NCBI RefSeq assembly: GCF_963855985.1
Contig: NC_087093.1
Span: forward strand, 1,185,501-1,249,500
Source of the DNA: Ostrinia nubilalis
Taxonomy: Eukaryota; Arthropoda; Insecta; Lepidoptera; Crambidae
DNA: 64,000 nt
Direction of reading: 5' to 3'
In this document: positions 12,211-23,750 of the stretch, piece by piece
Layout: every line of letters begins with the position of its first letter
Numbering within the stretch: the first letter of the stretch is position 1
Position numbers and translations under genes: made by a program
The notes under the pieces: generated by a model
The model's database searches: none
Seen by the model: only the letters and a program-made list of their open reading frames with translations
What the model was told of the DNA's origin: nothing

Positions 12211-13950
12211 AAATGTATTTGCAAGCATCTCCGAAGATATGGGCAAGACCTGTAATTTATCAAAATAACTCTAAAATCATTATGTACATACTATCTCAAA
12301 TAACCGTCTTCCTCCTAAACCCAACAACCGTATAGTTTGTTGAGCCCTAACCAAACCGGGAGGGTGTTTACAATGCACTCTACCGGACACCCGGGTCGTC
12401 CGATATTGCACTTATTGTCCAGCCCGGACGCCCCGGACGGCGGATTTGTTAGCCGGAACGATCGTTGTCATCATGACTGTTATCGTCATCGTGATAATGA
12501 AATATCGTTGGGGTAACGATCTGATTGGAGATAACGATGTTTGGTTTACCCAGATAATTGAGTTAATTAATACATTCCCCTTATACTCGTAAAGATCGCA
12601 TTTAGTTAATGCATAATTATTATGTAAGTGCATGATACAGGTGTACAATCAATTTTTAATTAGGCAGGCATCTGAAAGCATTATGTATGAATAGAATTCA
12701 AACAGGTATTTTAACTAAATTGTAATGATTTTATTAAATAAAACTAAGTATGCGCTAGTTAGGTACCTTAACTTGTAATAGATTACTGTTCTGGTTCACA
12801 GAATTTTTAAATATGATTGAGTTTTTTGCGTCACTTTTTCTCTCAACGCCAGCCGATATCTTATCCCTGAAAACCCATCTGTAAAATATGATTTGTGGGT
12901 TTGAAATCACTTTAATCAATTGAGTAGCGAATAGGTATCGTCAGATGTTCATATTGCCACAAAAAGGCAAAGTAATGAATTGAAATTCACTAAGAATTTG
13001 ATGTTGTCTTCTTACGCTAAAATAAATGTGCTCTTTACTATTTGGTAGCACATTAACGCAATCCTCTTACACTTTTCCGTCGGTGAAAGAAATTGGAGAG
13101 CAAAATATAGGGGAGAAGTTGGAGGAAGTTGATAATAAGAGATTATTAAATCATTCTCGGGACAGCGCCAGTTTAGTGCCTACACGCGGAGTTTGAAGTG
13201 AAGAATTAACATACTTTTTTGTTCTGAATAATTGAGATCTTGGTTTAAAATCTGAAGCGATTGTTTCTGATTGAAATGCTTGGATTTGTAGGTGAAAAGT
13301 AACGTTGTAATGACGTCCCATAATAGTGATTTGGTTTAAGAAAAAGTAAAGTATAAAGGAAGTTAATGAAGGATCATTTTCCGGCTTATCATCTATTTGT
13401 GAGAGACTGATTAACAAGTGTGTGTATAGTAGGCTGCAATCGTATGGAATCGTGTACTAAAGAGCTTTTTAAAAGCTTACAAAAATAAATACGAATGACT
13501 TTTTTATTGTCATTTAAAATAACTTTGATTGCTCATAACCTCTGATACAACCTAGACGAAAAAAGAAAACTGGGTTGAAGTTTATCCACCCATTCCATCA
13601 CCAACCTCTATTTTAGCTTCGCAAAATAGAAAAATACATCTTGTACCTTCTGCGAGTAAGCTTAATCTTTGCCGCCGGAGCAAAAACTATGCTCCCCTAA
13701 TTGATTGACGACCGCCAAATTAGTTTTCTATACTTCCACTAATGCAACGTGTTTGTGTTAGCTAAATGTAGATTAAAAGGTGTTACTTGTTGGTATTATG
13801 AAGTTTTGTGTGATCTTTAAATCAAATTAAAATATTTCATTCAATGTTGACTAGTATTTTGGCACTTAGAAGCCTTAGAAGATTGTACAGTTAGCTTTTA
13901 GTAACTGTTCACTTGCCTGGCGAAACGTTCAGCCTTCAATACTAACCCTG
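12211..13950. other. nothing recognised
   Basis: AT-rich. Frames at 12412-12648 and 13151-13417 (78 and 88 codons) have no recognisable product or splice context and are regarded as chance. Confidence 0.4.
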
Positions 13951-14073
13951 GCCTGGGTTACACCATGTTACTTTAACTTTAACTATAACAAACGTGAAAA
14001 GTCTGTCAAACTCCATACTAAAACATCGGTAAAAGTTATAGGTAGTTGCGGTTAAAGATGATGCAACTCAGTC
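13951..14073. mobile_element. MITE, 'ACTTTAACTTTAAC' family
   Basis: The left end 'CTGGGTTACACCATGTTACT' pairs loosely with the right end, which reads in reverse GACTGAGTTGCATCATC. The interior words 'ACTTTAACTTTA', 'AAACGT' and 'CTGTCAAACTC' recur at 26965-27041. This is a common lepidopteran MITE type, old and partly decayed here. Confidence 0.55.
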
Positions 14074-14581
14074 TGACTTCCTTGGTTTGAAATCTCATAC
14101 GGGGAAAATCTTGTCTAGGTAATTTGTATGGTACTAGGAAAAATTACAGTTACAGTGAAAATGTTAGGCATAAAATAGTAAACAAATGAAAAATATAAAC
14201 AGGTTGTCTGGACAAAATTAAAGACTAACAAAATTCAAGAAAATGGTACCTTCCAAAACTCTTTACGAATTCAATAACCCCGGGAATCCCCTTTTTATTT
14301 CTCAAACTAAAAGCAATACCTTAAGCTATAGATGCCCAAGCTCTTATAGCGTATTAAATATTACCTGTTATTATAAAATGTAATATTTTCTAATCCGGAC
14401 TACGCCGACCGCGTCTCAGACAAGGCAGGCTCTTTATAACATTGTATACGTGCCCAGGGTTGCCACTTCTCATCATTTTATATTTTTTACTACCTCTACC
14501 CCTAATAAAAAAAAATCTATTTAGGAACTTGATAATTTTGATATAATAAGAGGCAAAATATATATAATAAATATAATAAAA
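14074..14581. other. nothing recognised
   Basis: AT-rich spacer between a MITE and a LINE tail. Confidence 0.4.
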
Positions 14582-14671
14582 GGTCGCGGGATTTTGTGGA
14601 ATTATATTTGTGGAAATCCTTGGGGGAGGCCTTTGTCCAGCAGTGGACGTCTTTCGGCTGAAACGAACGAA
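14582..14671 (+). mobile_element. RTE-type LINE 3' end fragment
   Basis: Carries 'GGTCGCGGGA', 'GTGGAAATCCTTGGGGGAGG' and 'CAGTGGACGTCTTTCGGCTG' in the order seen at the very end of RTE-type LINEs. The end of the reverse transcriptase frame and the short 3' UTR are present, but the tail is imperfect (GAAACGAACGA). Confidence 0.8.
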
Positions 14672-14729
14672 GAGGCAAAAATGCTTATGAGCCGCCTTAT
14701 GGATCGAAATAACCTCCGTCTATTGATAT

Positions 14730-14830
14730 TAAAATAAATAAAATCTTTATTCAATAACTTATTTGACAAGTTAAACTCTATGCTAATCTAATAAGGCTAA
14801 TATTAGAAGCACCGGAAGAGTTGCCAATGA
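14730..14830 (-). mobile_element. LINE 3' end, polyadenylation-signal type
   Basis: Read on the minus strand the segment ends in AATAAAGATTTTATTTATTTTA, the usual appearance of a LINE 3' UTR with its tail. A 5'-truncated insertion is the simplest reading. The family is not determined. Confidence 0.45.
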
Positions 14831-15268
14831 GTTTTCTTTTGAAAGATTTGAGTTCGGATCAGATACTTATTGAATGCTACAAAAAGGAGCCCGGATTAAA
14901 TTAAAATTTTGCTTAATATGTAGAAAGTAAATAATAGGCTTACATACCTACCTAACTGTCTTTGATTTTTAAAAATATGGGTACAATCAGCTGAAGTTCA
15001 GCAATTTTTTTTGTTTAAATCTGTGTTAACAAGAAATGAAAATAAAATGCTTTATTAGTACAGTGGCAACCCTGCTTGATGTTATTACTTGAAGTGCTTC
15101 GTTGACCGCAAGCCGCGGTCTTCGTATCTTGTCGCTTTAACAGTTTTCTTTTAAAAACAATTTTATTGACTAGCACATGTTCGCGACATCACTCACCTTT
15201 CATGAGGTTGATAACGCGACTTTTTCTTGGGAAATGTTTAGTACACTATAAAATATAGTCGTAACTTA
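14831..15268. other. nothing recognised
   Basis: AT-rich, no long frames. Confidence 0.4.
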
Positions 15269-15401
15269 CGCCCGTATTCACAAACATTACTATGAGATCT
15301 CACAGTGCGCGTGGACGCACAGGGTGACACACGAACCAATCACAGAGCTCTATTCAACGCTGTGCCTTCACTTAAGCAAGCATCGTTTGTGAATACGGGC
15401 G
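15269..15401. mobile_element. TTA-flanked MITE family B, copy 1
   Basis: Perfect 17-bp terminal inverted repeats CGCCCGTATTCACAAAC, with TTA directly outside both ends (15266-15268, 15402-15404). At 133 bp it has no coding capacity. Other copies lie at 15619, 38022 and 52270, with a fragment at 63777. The 3-bp TTA duplication points to PIF/Harbinger mobilisation, although the transposase source is not in this window. Confidence 0.85.
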
Positions 15402-15618
15402 TTAGGTACTTAAAGCTTTTTTGCATGCATGACAATAATTACAAAAAGACAACACTATGTCTCAGTTTACAACTGCATCTACGGACCAGTTAACTTCGAA
15501 TTGAACTTAAAAAGATAACGTTAAAAAGGGTACTAATGTAGTACTAAATATAGGTATAAAGGTAAGTAAATAAATACAGCACGTCTACAGAAGAGTTCGT
15601 AGTAACTACGAATACTTA

Positions 15619-15759
15619 CGCCCATTTTCAAAAACGATGCTTGCTTAAGCGATGCAACAAATTGAACGCACAGCGTCGAATAGAGCTCTGAGATTGATTC
15701 GTGTGTTACCCTGTGCGTCCACGCGCACTGTGAGACCTCATAGTTTGTGAATACGGGCG
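15619..15759. mobile_element. TTA-flanked MITE family B, copy 2 (inverted)
   Basis: Same element as at 15269 in the opposite orientation, 217 bp downstream. The left terminal repeat has decayed to CGCCCATTTTCAAAAAC while the right one is intact. TTA flanks both ends (15616-15618, 15760-15762). Copies 1 and 2 together can pair as a large inverted repeat. Confidence 0.85.
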
Positions 15760-15964
15760 TTAGGCCTGTATTTCAGAATAGTACGTAATTAAGGTATTTC
15801 CACAAGATAATGATGCATCGCTCGTCCCTTCAGATGCGTGCTCATCTTTGATTTATGACAGAGTAGTGCAACGTCATTGTTTGTGACCGCGGCCGCTGGT
15901 GCGCGTAAAATGCGCCAGTGAAAGTGAGGATTGAGCTCTTATTTATTTATACATTTCGTATATT

Positions 15965-16048
15965 CCTTCTTCTTCTTCTTCTTGTCGTGTCGACAAAATC
16001 CTACACAGTGTCAGCCCAAAACTCTGCTGCAAGAGTGGCGTTGTCAGT
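15965..16048 (+). repeat. repeat family C with (TTC)n, copy 1
   Basis: (CTT)n leads into 'GTCGTGTCGACAAAATCCTA', 'CACAGTGTCAGCCCAAAAC' and 'AAGAGTGGCGTTGTCAG'. The same order occurs inverted at 38233-38320 and partially at 38636-38680. A unique body ending in a trinucleotide run suggests the 3' end of a minus-strand non-LTR element whose tail is (AAG)n. Confidence 0.6.
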
Positions 16049-16219
16049 AGTATTAATTGAATCTTTCTGCGTGCAGCTGTTTGGGCGCACGCAGAGCACG
16101 ACATCATGACATGCTTTATCGACTGAGGAACACAACTACACTTGAACTCGTTACTTACTTACTTACTCGTTACGTACTTGTTATTTTTAAGTTTTTGCAA
16201 CGCCTTCACTGGGCGTCAC

Positions 16220-16287
16220 ATGTACAATATTATGTTCTTGTCAACCCTTACCCATGTGACATGCAATAAATAATTTGAATTTGAACT
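16220..16287 (+). mobile_element. LINE 3' tail with AATAAA
   Basis: 'CATGTGACATGCAATAAATA' followed by TTTGAATTTGAA resembles the polyadenylation signal and hexamer tail of a lepidopteran LINE. Only the end is left. Confidence 0.4.
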
Positions 16288-16402
16288 CCAAGTTTGAATC
16301 ATCTGAGTATCCTCATCTGAACAGATTGTCCTACTACGGCCGAACTGCGTCCGAAGTCTATTTAAGGACTTCCAGGTTAGCGAGGGTAGCTTATGTCCAG
16401 TG

Positions 16403-16547
16403 TGATTCGTCGTCATCGTTTCAGTCCCACAGTTGGACAAAGGCCTGCCTCAAACATTCTACAATGACCTGTTCATACGCTGTCCGCATCCAGGTACTTC
16501 TTGCGACCTCTAGATTTTCGGTCCACCAAGTGGGAGGCCTGCCTACG
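16403..16547 (-). mobile_element. RTE-type LINE C-terminal/3' fragment
   Basis: Starts with 'GTTTCAGTCCCACAGTTGGA' and 'CAAAGGCCTGCCTC'. On the minus strand it translates in part to SVGRPPTWWTENLEVA, matching the end of RTE-type reverse transcriptases (compare SVGRPPTRWTDDL at 23585-23625). It is diverged and 5' truncated. Confidence 0.7.
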
Positions 16548-16928
16548 CTCATTGACATACATATACGCGCAACGTAATTTCGATCCCTGATCACCACTCT
16601 AGTACGTGATTCAAAATTTGGCAAAAGCAGGAGGTAAATATAATTAAAATATTGCAACAACTCATAATACAAAGAATATTATTTTCAGTTAAAATTAACG
16701 ATTCCAAACGTTGAAATGATAAACCGCACGCCTGTGTTTATTATTGTCTATACCTACTTAATATCGCCGAATATACCCTATTGGTTTGATAAAATAAGTT
16801 TTCCAATACACTAGCGCTGTCCCATCGCTCGTAAAAGTGCACCCGTGCCAACTAGTAACGGCCAAAGACTAAACTTCATTGGAACAGTGAAAATATAAAA
16901 CAAATTCTACGCTTTATGTATTTATGTA
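16548..16928. other. nothing recognised
   Basis: AT-rich spacer between the LINE fragment and a Helitron. Confidence 0.4.
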
Positions 16929-17160
16929 CTTGCTTCTCGCCCGTGGCTTCGCCCGCGTGGAATTTTGTCTGTGACAGAAAAACGTTGTCGCTCGCGTCCC
17001 TATTTCAAAAACCGGGATAACCCTATCCTATGTCCTTTCCCGGAACTCAAACTGTCTCTATGCCAAATTTCATTAACATCGGTTCTGTGGTTTAGGCGTG
17101 AAAACGACACAGACAGACCGACGGACAGAGTTAATTTCCCATTTATAATAATAGTATGGA
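16929..17160 (-). mobile_element. non-autonomous Helitron, copy H2
   Basis: On the minus strand it starts TCCATACTATT and ends with a GC hairpin of the same design as H1. The terminal CTAG has mutated to CAAG (CTTG on the plus strand). It shares 'TTTTGTCTGTGACAGAAAAA' with H3 at 17547, which lies inverted 386 bp downstream. No protein is encoded. Confidence 0.75.
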
Positions 17161-17546
17161 TTTTAGAAGTTTGATTCACGAGAAGATAACGCTGTCTAGC
17201 CTGGTTGTTTGATGGCTCTAAGCTCCTTTTGTTAGATGAACGTAGGAACCAATATTAACGTCTACCACGAATCTTGTTTGTAATAAAAAATAATTAATAT
17301 TTTAGAGTTATAGCTTTTTTATATCTGTGTGTAGTAGTACATTCATAATTCGTCTCATCGAGATTAATTTAAGACTACTTTACCATACCATAACTGGAAT
17401 TTATTTACCAACAGTTTTTCGAAATCAAAATCATTATTTTGAGTTCGAAAAATCTGTGGATTAGCACAACATGTCGGATAGTGCTGAAATACTTCGCCGC
17501 AATAGTGTAGAGATAGTCACATACCTTTGGCTTGAACTTTTGAGGA
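17161..17546. other. nothing recognised
   Basis: AT-rich spacer between two inverted Helitrons. Confidence 0.4.
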
Positions 17547-17755
17547 TCCATACTAATATTATAAAATGCGAAAATAACTCTGTCTGTCTATCTGTCTGTC
17601 TGTCTTGCTTTCACGCCTATACCACTGAACCGATTTTGATGAAATTTTGCATAGAGATAGTTTGAGTCCCGGTTTTTGAAACAGGGACGCGCGCGATAAA
17701 GTTTTTCTGTGACAGACAAAATTCCACGCGGGCGAAGCCGCGGGCGGAAAGCTAG
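17547..17755 (+). mobile_element. non-autonomous Helitron, copy H3
   Basis: Starts TCCATACTAATATTATAAAA, contains a (CTGT)n microsatellite at about 17580-17610, and ends CACGCGGGCGAAGCCGCGGG then CGGAAAGCTAG. The flanking bases are A and T with no target duplication. A microsatellite just inside the 5' region is typical of this lepidopteran family. All structural marks are intact. Confidence 0.88.
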
Positions 17756-20380
17756 TACCTATCAAATAATATGCTTTTATGTTTTGTCTCTTCTGTCCCA
17801 TAAGTGATGTTTGACAGATCGCATGACCATTAATATAATCATCCGTTTTTCATTACGCCATAAAACTTAGCTCGTAAAAGCGCACTTTCCACCAGATATG
17901 GATTTTTCATATTCCGCTCTTTCATGTCCGTGCCGCGCAATAAAAGAAATCACTTAAAAAAGTGCATTACGGTGACATCGGAGGGTTGGTGGTTGGTTCT
18001 TTGAAGATACACACTGCCAGATAAGTTTAGGGAACATAGTTCTAGGTAAGTTACAAAAGAAAACAAACAGAGACAACTTACAGGAACAAAGATAATTAAG
18101 TTACAATTTTATTATTTTATTTACCCCATTGCTGTTCTATAATTTCAACAATATCTTTTTACAAGTAAAACACACGCTTTATTTTCATTAAGATAATAAA
18201 ATAAGTCCTTGAGCTGACAGCATCATTTTCATCATATACAAGTTCCTGGCATAATAAGCCTGAGCACACCCTGATATGAGAGCAAAAGTACTTAGAATCT
18301 TGATGTATTAATATGATTCGAAAATAATTTGAAAAAGGTGTATTTTTAAATAAATATAACATAACAACAATCGAACTGATGTTACAATAAGCTATATCTC
18401 AATTAATTAGATCTCAAGCTTTTTAGTTCACTGTATTCTGAACTTACCCGCCGTGTGTCCGACCATAGAACAACAGGACACCGTGTTCGTAGGCTAGATG
18501 TAAACTGCAGGGGGCTGTCTTCGAGCAATAGAAGATTAATACCGCCTCCTTTATGTTTGGCGCACAAATAAGGGGCCGATCTGGCCCTTGACGCATTGTG
18601 ATTCAGGATTATGGTTGTCGAGCATTTGGGGGTTGAAAATTTGATGATGGGAAACTGGAAAATGGGAAATTGTATGGAATTGGCGACTGTGGACGATGAG
18701 AGTTTCATAAACAGCCTTTTATGGGACACCATTCTTCTTCGTGTTTGACTATTTCTATAGATATGGGGATGGAAGGATGACAAAGGATTTGCTTTATACA
18801 GGTAAATATGTTTCTGGGAAAGGCAGGTAGAAAGATACTTAAAATATTAAGTAGTAATACATTGTAGGTAAATTAAACAAAAAAATCAACTGTCGATTAA
18901 AGAAATTTTGACGTGAAACCTACTTACTACTTTGATAAAATTGGTAATAATTTATGGGCTTATTAATAATTAAGGAAACTTGTCACGCTAAAATAAAATA
19001 AATTATTTAAATAAGTAAAAGGAAAGGATGATTTCTCACAAAAAACTGTAAACCTTCCCACGCCATTACCAAGAAATCGAATAATTAATGAGCCTGAAAT
19101 CAGTGCGTAATTAACTTTGAAATTAAATTTTCCTGTAAATTACCTATCGTTGCGAGTTAAGTGCTTCCGCCGGAAGTCTGTAGTGCCACTCAAGTTATTA
19201 AGTCAGCTGATGGGATCACTCACCGTCAAGTTATCTGAGGTGAGGCTCTTAAAGCTTTACATGGGAGATAAGAAGGGTGAACAGACTAAGAAAGTCTGTT
19301 CACTATGTTTTCCTCAGTTTTATAAAATAATCCAACTTTATGGTAATGAATTGATAAGAAATGGCTGACATTTTCGCTGTCAATAATTTATCAGTTTGCT
19401 CCAAAAAAAAAAAAAGTCTTATGGTTACGCTATCTGGATTCGCTTAAAATTTTAAATAGTTAAGCTTATAAATAAAAGGAAAAGCCACAGCTCAGTATGA
19501 TTGATACCTACTCGTAGATTTGAATCCAAAACCCAACTTTTATACTTTAAAAAGAAAATCTATTCACAATTTCCCAAAAACCATTCTATCATGCACTGCT
19601 GCAAAATTTCGAAATGTCTGGTTGAAATAAAGCCATAACCATTCTGCATATCTGTACAGTTATCGGCAAAGATTATGAATCCTATGCCATGGTGTTACGG
19701 GTTATAATAAAGGGGTAGTTTTATGGTGTGTTGGGAGGGTAGGCTTGTAGAGAATCAATCAATTTAACCTTGACGCACCCTTTCGACGGGGTTGATAGAC
19801 TTGCATAGATTTTTATGGGAGGAATGAAAAAAGGCATTTCAATGTCAGGACATTTTATTGCGGTATCTTCTAACCACAAAATTTTATTTTTCCTTGGCCT
19901 ATAATTTGTGTAATGTTGTAAATAGGGATAATTAAAATACATATAACTAAACGGTCAAAGTTTCTTCTTGATATTTATATTAATACTACATTCAAAAATA
20001 AAAATAAGAAAGCAAATAAGATTAAAATTTCGTTTGTTTTCATTCTTCTACACATACATTTTTTTAAATTAATTTGTGCTCTATGTATTCATTAAATATT
20101 TGAGGGTTAAAAAACATCCACCCATTAAGTCGTACCTACCTCTAAATAGAATTGAATCGATAGATTTTATGTTTTGCAACCAAAAAACGATTTGCCCTTT
20201 TTCAGCTTACGTGAGAGTCAAAATATTATTTACGTAAGTATTATTTACCAAATCGGGAAGGATTTCTGAAAATAGATTCTATGTATGAGAAAATAACAGG
20301 TTAAATTAATGTCAAGCGGCGCTGAAGTTTTTGTGAAGAAATATGAACTTTCTTTGGAGTCGAGTGTAATTTATGTAACA
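17756..20380. other. no recognised gene
   Basis: AT-rich. The longest frame is 126 codons at 18403-18783 on the minus strand; it has no domain, signal peptide or splice context that I recognise and is probably chance. An 83-codon frame at 19117-19368 is likewise unsupported. Confidence 0.4.
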
Positions 20381-20872
20381 CTAGTGGCCGCCCGCGACTT
20401 CGTACGCGTGGATCCCGTTTACCCCCTTCATCTATCTTACGCGGTTTACATTTTTTCATACAAATGTTTTTTCCCGCTAACTCCCGTTCCCGTGGGAATT
20501 TTGCAATATCCTGTTGTAACTAAGCTTTAAGTTTACTAAGATATCTGCATGCCAAATTTCAAGCGTCTAATTTAAGCGGTTTTGATTTTTTCATACAAAT
20601 GTTTTTTCCCGCTAACTCCCGTTCCCGTTGGCATTTTGCAATATCCTGTTGTAACTAAGCTTTAAGTTTACTAAGATACCTGCATGCCAAATTTCAAGAG
20701 TCTAACTTAAGCGGTTTAGATTTTTCATATAAAAGGATTTTCCCGCTAACTCCCGGTCCCGTGGGAACTCCTAAGTATTCTATAACCTGCCCAGGAGTAT
20801 GAAGAATAATTGTACCAAATTTCGTTAAAATCCGTCTAGTAGTTTTTGTTTCTATAAGGAACATACAGACGG

Positions 20873-20913
<41 letters not shown>

Positions 20914-21032
20914 AAAATTTCTGATTGCATTTTTGGCATCAGTATTGATCACTAATCACCCCCTGATAGTTATTTTGAAGATATATTTCATGTACAGAAT
21001 TGACCTCTCTACAGATTTATTATAAGTATAGA
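20381..21032 (-). mobile_element. long non-autonomous Helitron with internal tandem repeat, copy H4
   Basis: On the minus strand it starts TCTATACTTATAATAAATC and ends with a hairpin and CTAG. Plus-strand flanks are A at 20380 and T at 21033. At 652 bp it is three times longer than its neighbours, because it contains about 2.3 units of a 135-bp tandem repeat (20440-20760, marked by TTTTTTCCCGCTAACTCCCG) and a GACA/GACG microsatellite at about 20864-20911. No replication-protein frame is present. Confidence 0.8.
20440..20760 (-). repeat. 135-bp tandem repeat inside Helitron H4
   Basis: 'TTTTTTCATACAAATG' recurs at about 20451, 20586 and (as TTTTTCATATAAAAG) 20721. Units one and two are nearly identical; the third is more diverged. 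Confidence 0.85.
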
Positions 21033-21092
21033 TTTGGGAGAGAAAATAAGCAAATTAAGCAATAAAAAGGATGTGACATTTAGAAAGGTTAA

Positions 21093-21285
21093 TCCTACTA
21101 ATATATAAATGCGAAAGTTTGGATGTCTGGATGTTTGTTGCTCTTTCACGCAAAAACTACCGAACGGATTTTGATGAAACTTTACAGTATTATTGTTTAT
21201 AACCCAGAATAACATATAGGCTATAATTTATGAAGATCTGTGACAAACTAAATTTCACGCGGGTGAAGCCGCGGGCAAAAGCTAG
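21093..21285 (+). mobile_element. non-autonomous Helitron (Lep1-like), copy H5
   Basis: A complete 193-bp element. It starts TCCTACTAATATATAAATGC and ends with the hairpin CGCGGGTGAAGCCGCGG, then GCAAAAGCTAG, with A before and T after. It is the best-preserved copy in the window and can serve as the reference for H1 and H6. It begins only 60 bp after H4 ends. Confidence 0.9.
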
Positions 21286-22299
21286 TTAGCAATAATAATG
21301 AAGTACATACCATTTATTGTTACCTAAGCAAAACCGTAATTAACAACAAATATTATTAAAAAACATTAAACTATACTGTCTACTACAGGCACTGCTGCTC
21401 TATAAGTCGTCAAATAGTTTTAAACGTAACTTTTGGACGTAACAAATATAATAATGTCGTAATCTCGATTTAATAAGAAATGTAACATTATTGAATTTTA
21501 GTTTAGGTGTAATTTTGGTTTTTGTTCCTTAATTTGGGACATATCGAAGCGATAACAAAATCGAATAGCCAAAGTTTAAATTGCCAATAGAGACTGATTC
21601 TTTTCATACCATCGCATCCCGGCGGAGATCCCCTTACTCGATAGATACTTTGTAAGAAATTATAAAAATACCTTTATTAAATACTCGAGAAAAATTTACT
21701 CGAAGAATACCATGCTTGTAGACTTCGAAATTGCTCATTCAGGAGTACTTACATTTTTAATAAAAACATCAAAGGCTCTCTCTACGAGTCTTTCTTAATC
21801 CCAGCTGCTTTTTGTTCAAACACAAACGAATTCAAACCATGAACGTTCACAAGCTGAAGATTTTTCTTAGCGGGGTTATTTAAAATAAAAATGCAATTTT
21901 TAAGTTCCCATTCAGAATCGGCGACTTAACAGAACAATGGATATATTTTTCTTTTTTATTCAGGTCATCATGGCCACCTAGATTCAAATCTTAATGTACA
22001 AATTCAAATATAGAATTTTTACTCATTATTTATTCCACGCTAGTGTTTTGTTTCTCTTAGCCGATATTTTACTTTTAAAATAATTAAGCTGTAATGGACA
22101 ACACGCATAAGTTGTAATATTAAGTTAAATTATGACTTAATTTAAAGTTTAGATCACACACATTACACTAGTTTTTATTTCACCTCAATCCATCCAGTAT
22201 TACCGAAGATAGAGCCTCGAGAAGTTTACGGACATTTTAAAATTTTCAAAAATTTCCAATATTCGCGCGTGACGTCACAACATGATTTTGCAGCCCCCG
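21286..22299. other. nothing recognised
   Basis: AT-rich, no long frames. Confidence 0.4.
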
Positions 22300-22967
22300 C
22301 ACGTTAACCCATTTACCACTTTTTGTCTTTTTCCAACTAAAATAAAATTTTACCTAATTCTGACAACTGTTGTTAGTTGTCATCGTTTAATCACATTTCA
22401 AACTAGGCGCTAAAAATTAACCATTATTATGCCACCTATTGCCAATTTTGTGCACTATGAAGCCATTTTTACATTTATGCACTTAAATATAAATTTTCTG
22501 GATAAATAACCAAGTTTGTGTCTCTGTGCTCAATAACGAGTAAATAGTCCAGTTATTTGTTAATTTTACTTGGAAAGTTTTCCAGCATTTTTGAAAATTG
22601 GTGAATAAATGGATTTCGCTATGTTCTTTCCGAATTTTGACCTCGATTATAGCCGCCGCGCCTTATTGAAAAAAATCCGCCTTAAAAAGGTTTTTGACTA
22701 CTACTTTTTTCATTTTATAATTTTTGGGACATAGACAAGCTAAGAAGCTTTGATAAATGTGATAAATTTCATGTAATGTAAGTTAAATAGATTTAGAGTT
22801 GTGAAACAGTCAAATTAATGTACCTGCTAAATTGCGAGTTCTTTTTTCTTTGATCATGGCAGGACACGCTGCCGGGTTTCCTAAATATGCTGAAGTATAA
22901 CAAAATTCGCGTTGCTGAAGTATACATTTTTTTTTGTCTTGTTTGTTTCTACATTACAATAATTGTA

Positions 22968-23305
22968 TCCTACTAATATTATAGGTAAATGCGAAAGTTT
23001 GGATGTCTGGAAGTTTAAAATAAAGTAAAGTAATGTTTATTTCTCACCAACATAACAGATAATATTATGATAACAAACAATCAGGAAAAACAAAAAAGTA
23101 AGAATGTTGGTGGGTTGATATTGATACCTGAACTAGGAAGATTCCTGTGTCTCAGGTTTTTTACTCTTTCACGCAAAAGTACTCAACGGATTTTGTTGAA
23201 ACTGTAAAATATTATTGTTTGTAACCCAGATTAACATATAGGCTATAATTTATGCCGATCTGTGACACTAAATTTCACGCGGGTGAAGCCGCAAGCAAAA
23301 GCTAG
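22968..23305 (+). mobile_element. non-autonomous Helitron, copy H6, with LINE insert
   Basis: Begins TCCTACTAATATTATAGGTA and ends with the hairpin region and CAAAAGCTAG before T. Compared with H5 it carries about 140 extra bases after 'GGATGTCTGGAAGTTT' (about 23018-23157). The hairpin has one arm mutated (GCCGCAAGC). The interior insert is described separately. Confidence 0.82.
23018..23157 (-). mobile_element. LINE 3' fragment inserted in Helitron H6
   Basis: On the minus strand the insert ends 'GGTGAGAAATAAACATTACT' then TTACTTTATTTT, a LINE-like 3' UTR with a polyadenylation signal. It interrupts the H6 sequence that is continuous in H5. GTTT is present on both sides and may be a remnant target duplication. 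Confidence 0.6.
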
Positions 23306-23325
23306 TCGTGAAATAAATAGGAAAG

Positions 23326-23750
23326 TTTAAGGTTCTGAAACGTGGTCGCTTACTATGGGCCTCATAAGAAGGCTCAAGGTCACCCAAAGGGTGATGGAGC
23401 GAGCTATGCTCGGGGTTTCCCTGCGTGATCGAATCAGAAATGAAGAGATCCGCAGGAGAACCAAAGTGACCGACATAGCACGCAGAATTGCTAAAATCAA
23501 GTGGCAGTGGGCGGGACACATAGCTCGTAGAGACGATGGCCATTGGGGCAGAAAATTTTTTGAGTGGCGACCACGGGCTGGAAGACGTAGCGTGGGCAGG
23601 CCTCCTACTAGGTGGACCGACGATCTGGTAAAGGTCGCGGGAAGAAAATGAATGCGGGCAGCGCAGGACTGTTCATTATGAAAAACCTATGGAAAACCCA
23701 AAGCCCTCTCGCCTTTGTCCAGCAGTGAACGTCGTTTGGCTGTAACGACG
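23326..23750 (+). pseudogene. 5'-truncated RTE-type LINE with 11-bp target duplication
   Basis: The stretch encodes the C-terminal end of an RTE-type non-LTR reverse transcriptase protein. Starting inside the frame at about 23330 it reads SETWSLTMGLIRRLKV, then RAMLGVSLRDRIRN, KWQWAGHIARR and SVGRPPTRWTDDLVKV, followed by a short 3' UTR with 'CCTTTGTCCAGCAGTGAACG'. The endonuclease and catalytic reverse transcriptase core are absent. The sequence AAATAGGAAAG occurs immediately before (23315-23325) and after (23751-23761) the fragment, an 11-bp duplication expected from target-primed reverse transcription. The open frame 23355-23651 is therefore a dead remnant, not a gene. A stop (TGA at 23649) ends it early compared with the fragment at 29148. 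Confidence 0.92.

Noticed and set aside
18403..18783. 126-codon minus-strand frame, the longest outside clear transposons
   Set aside because: No recognisable domain, start context, splice sites or repeat membership; the length is attainable by chance in 64 kb.
20864..20911. The GACA/GACG run as a CRISPR-like or regulatory array
   Set aside because: It is a simple microsatellite with four-base units and no spacers, within a Helitron.
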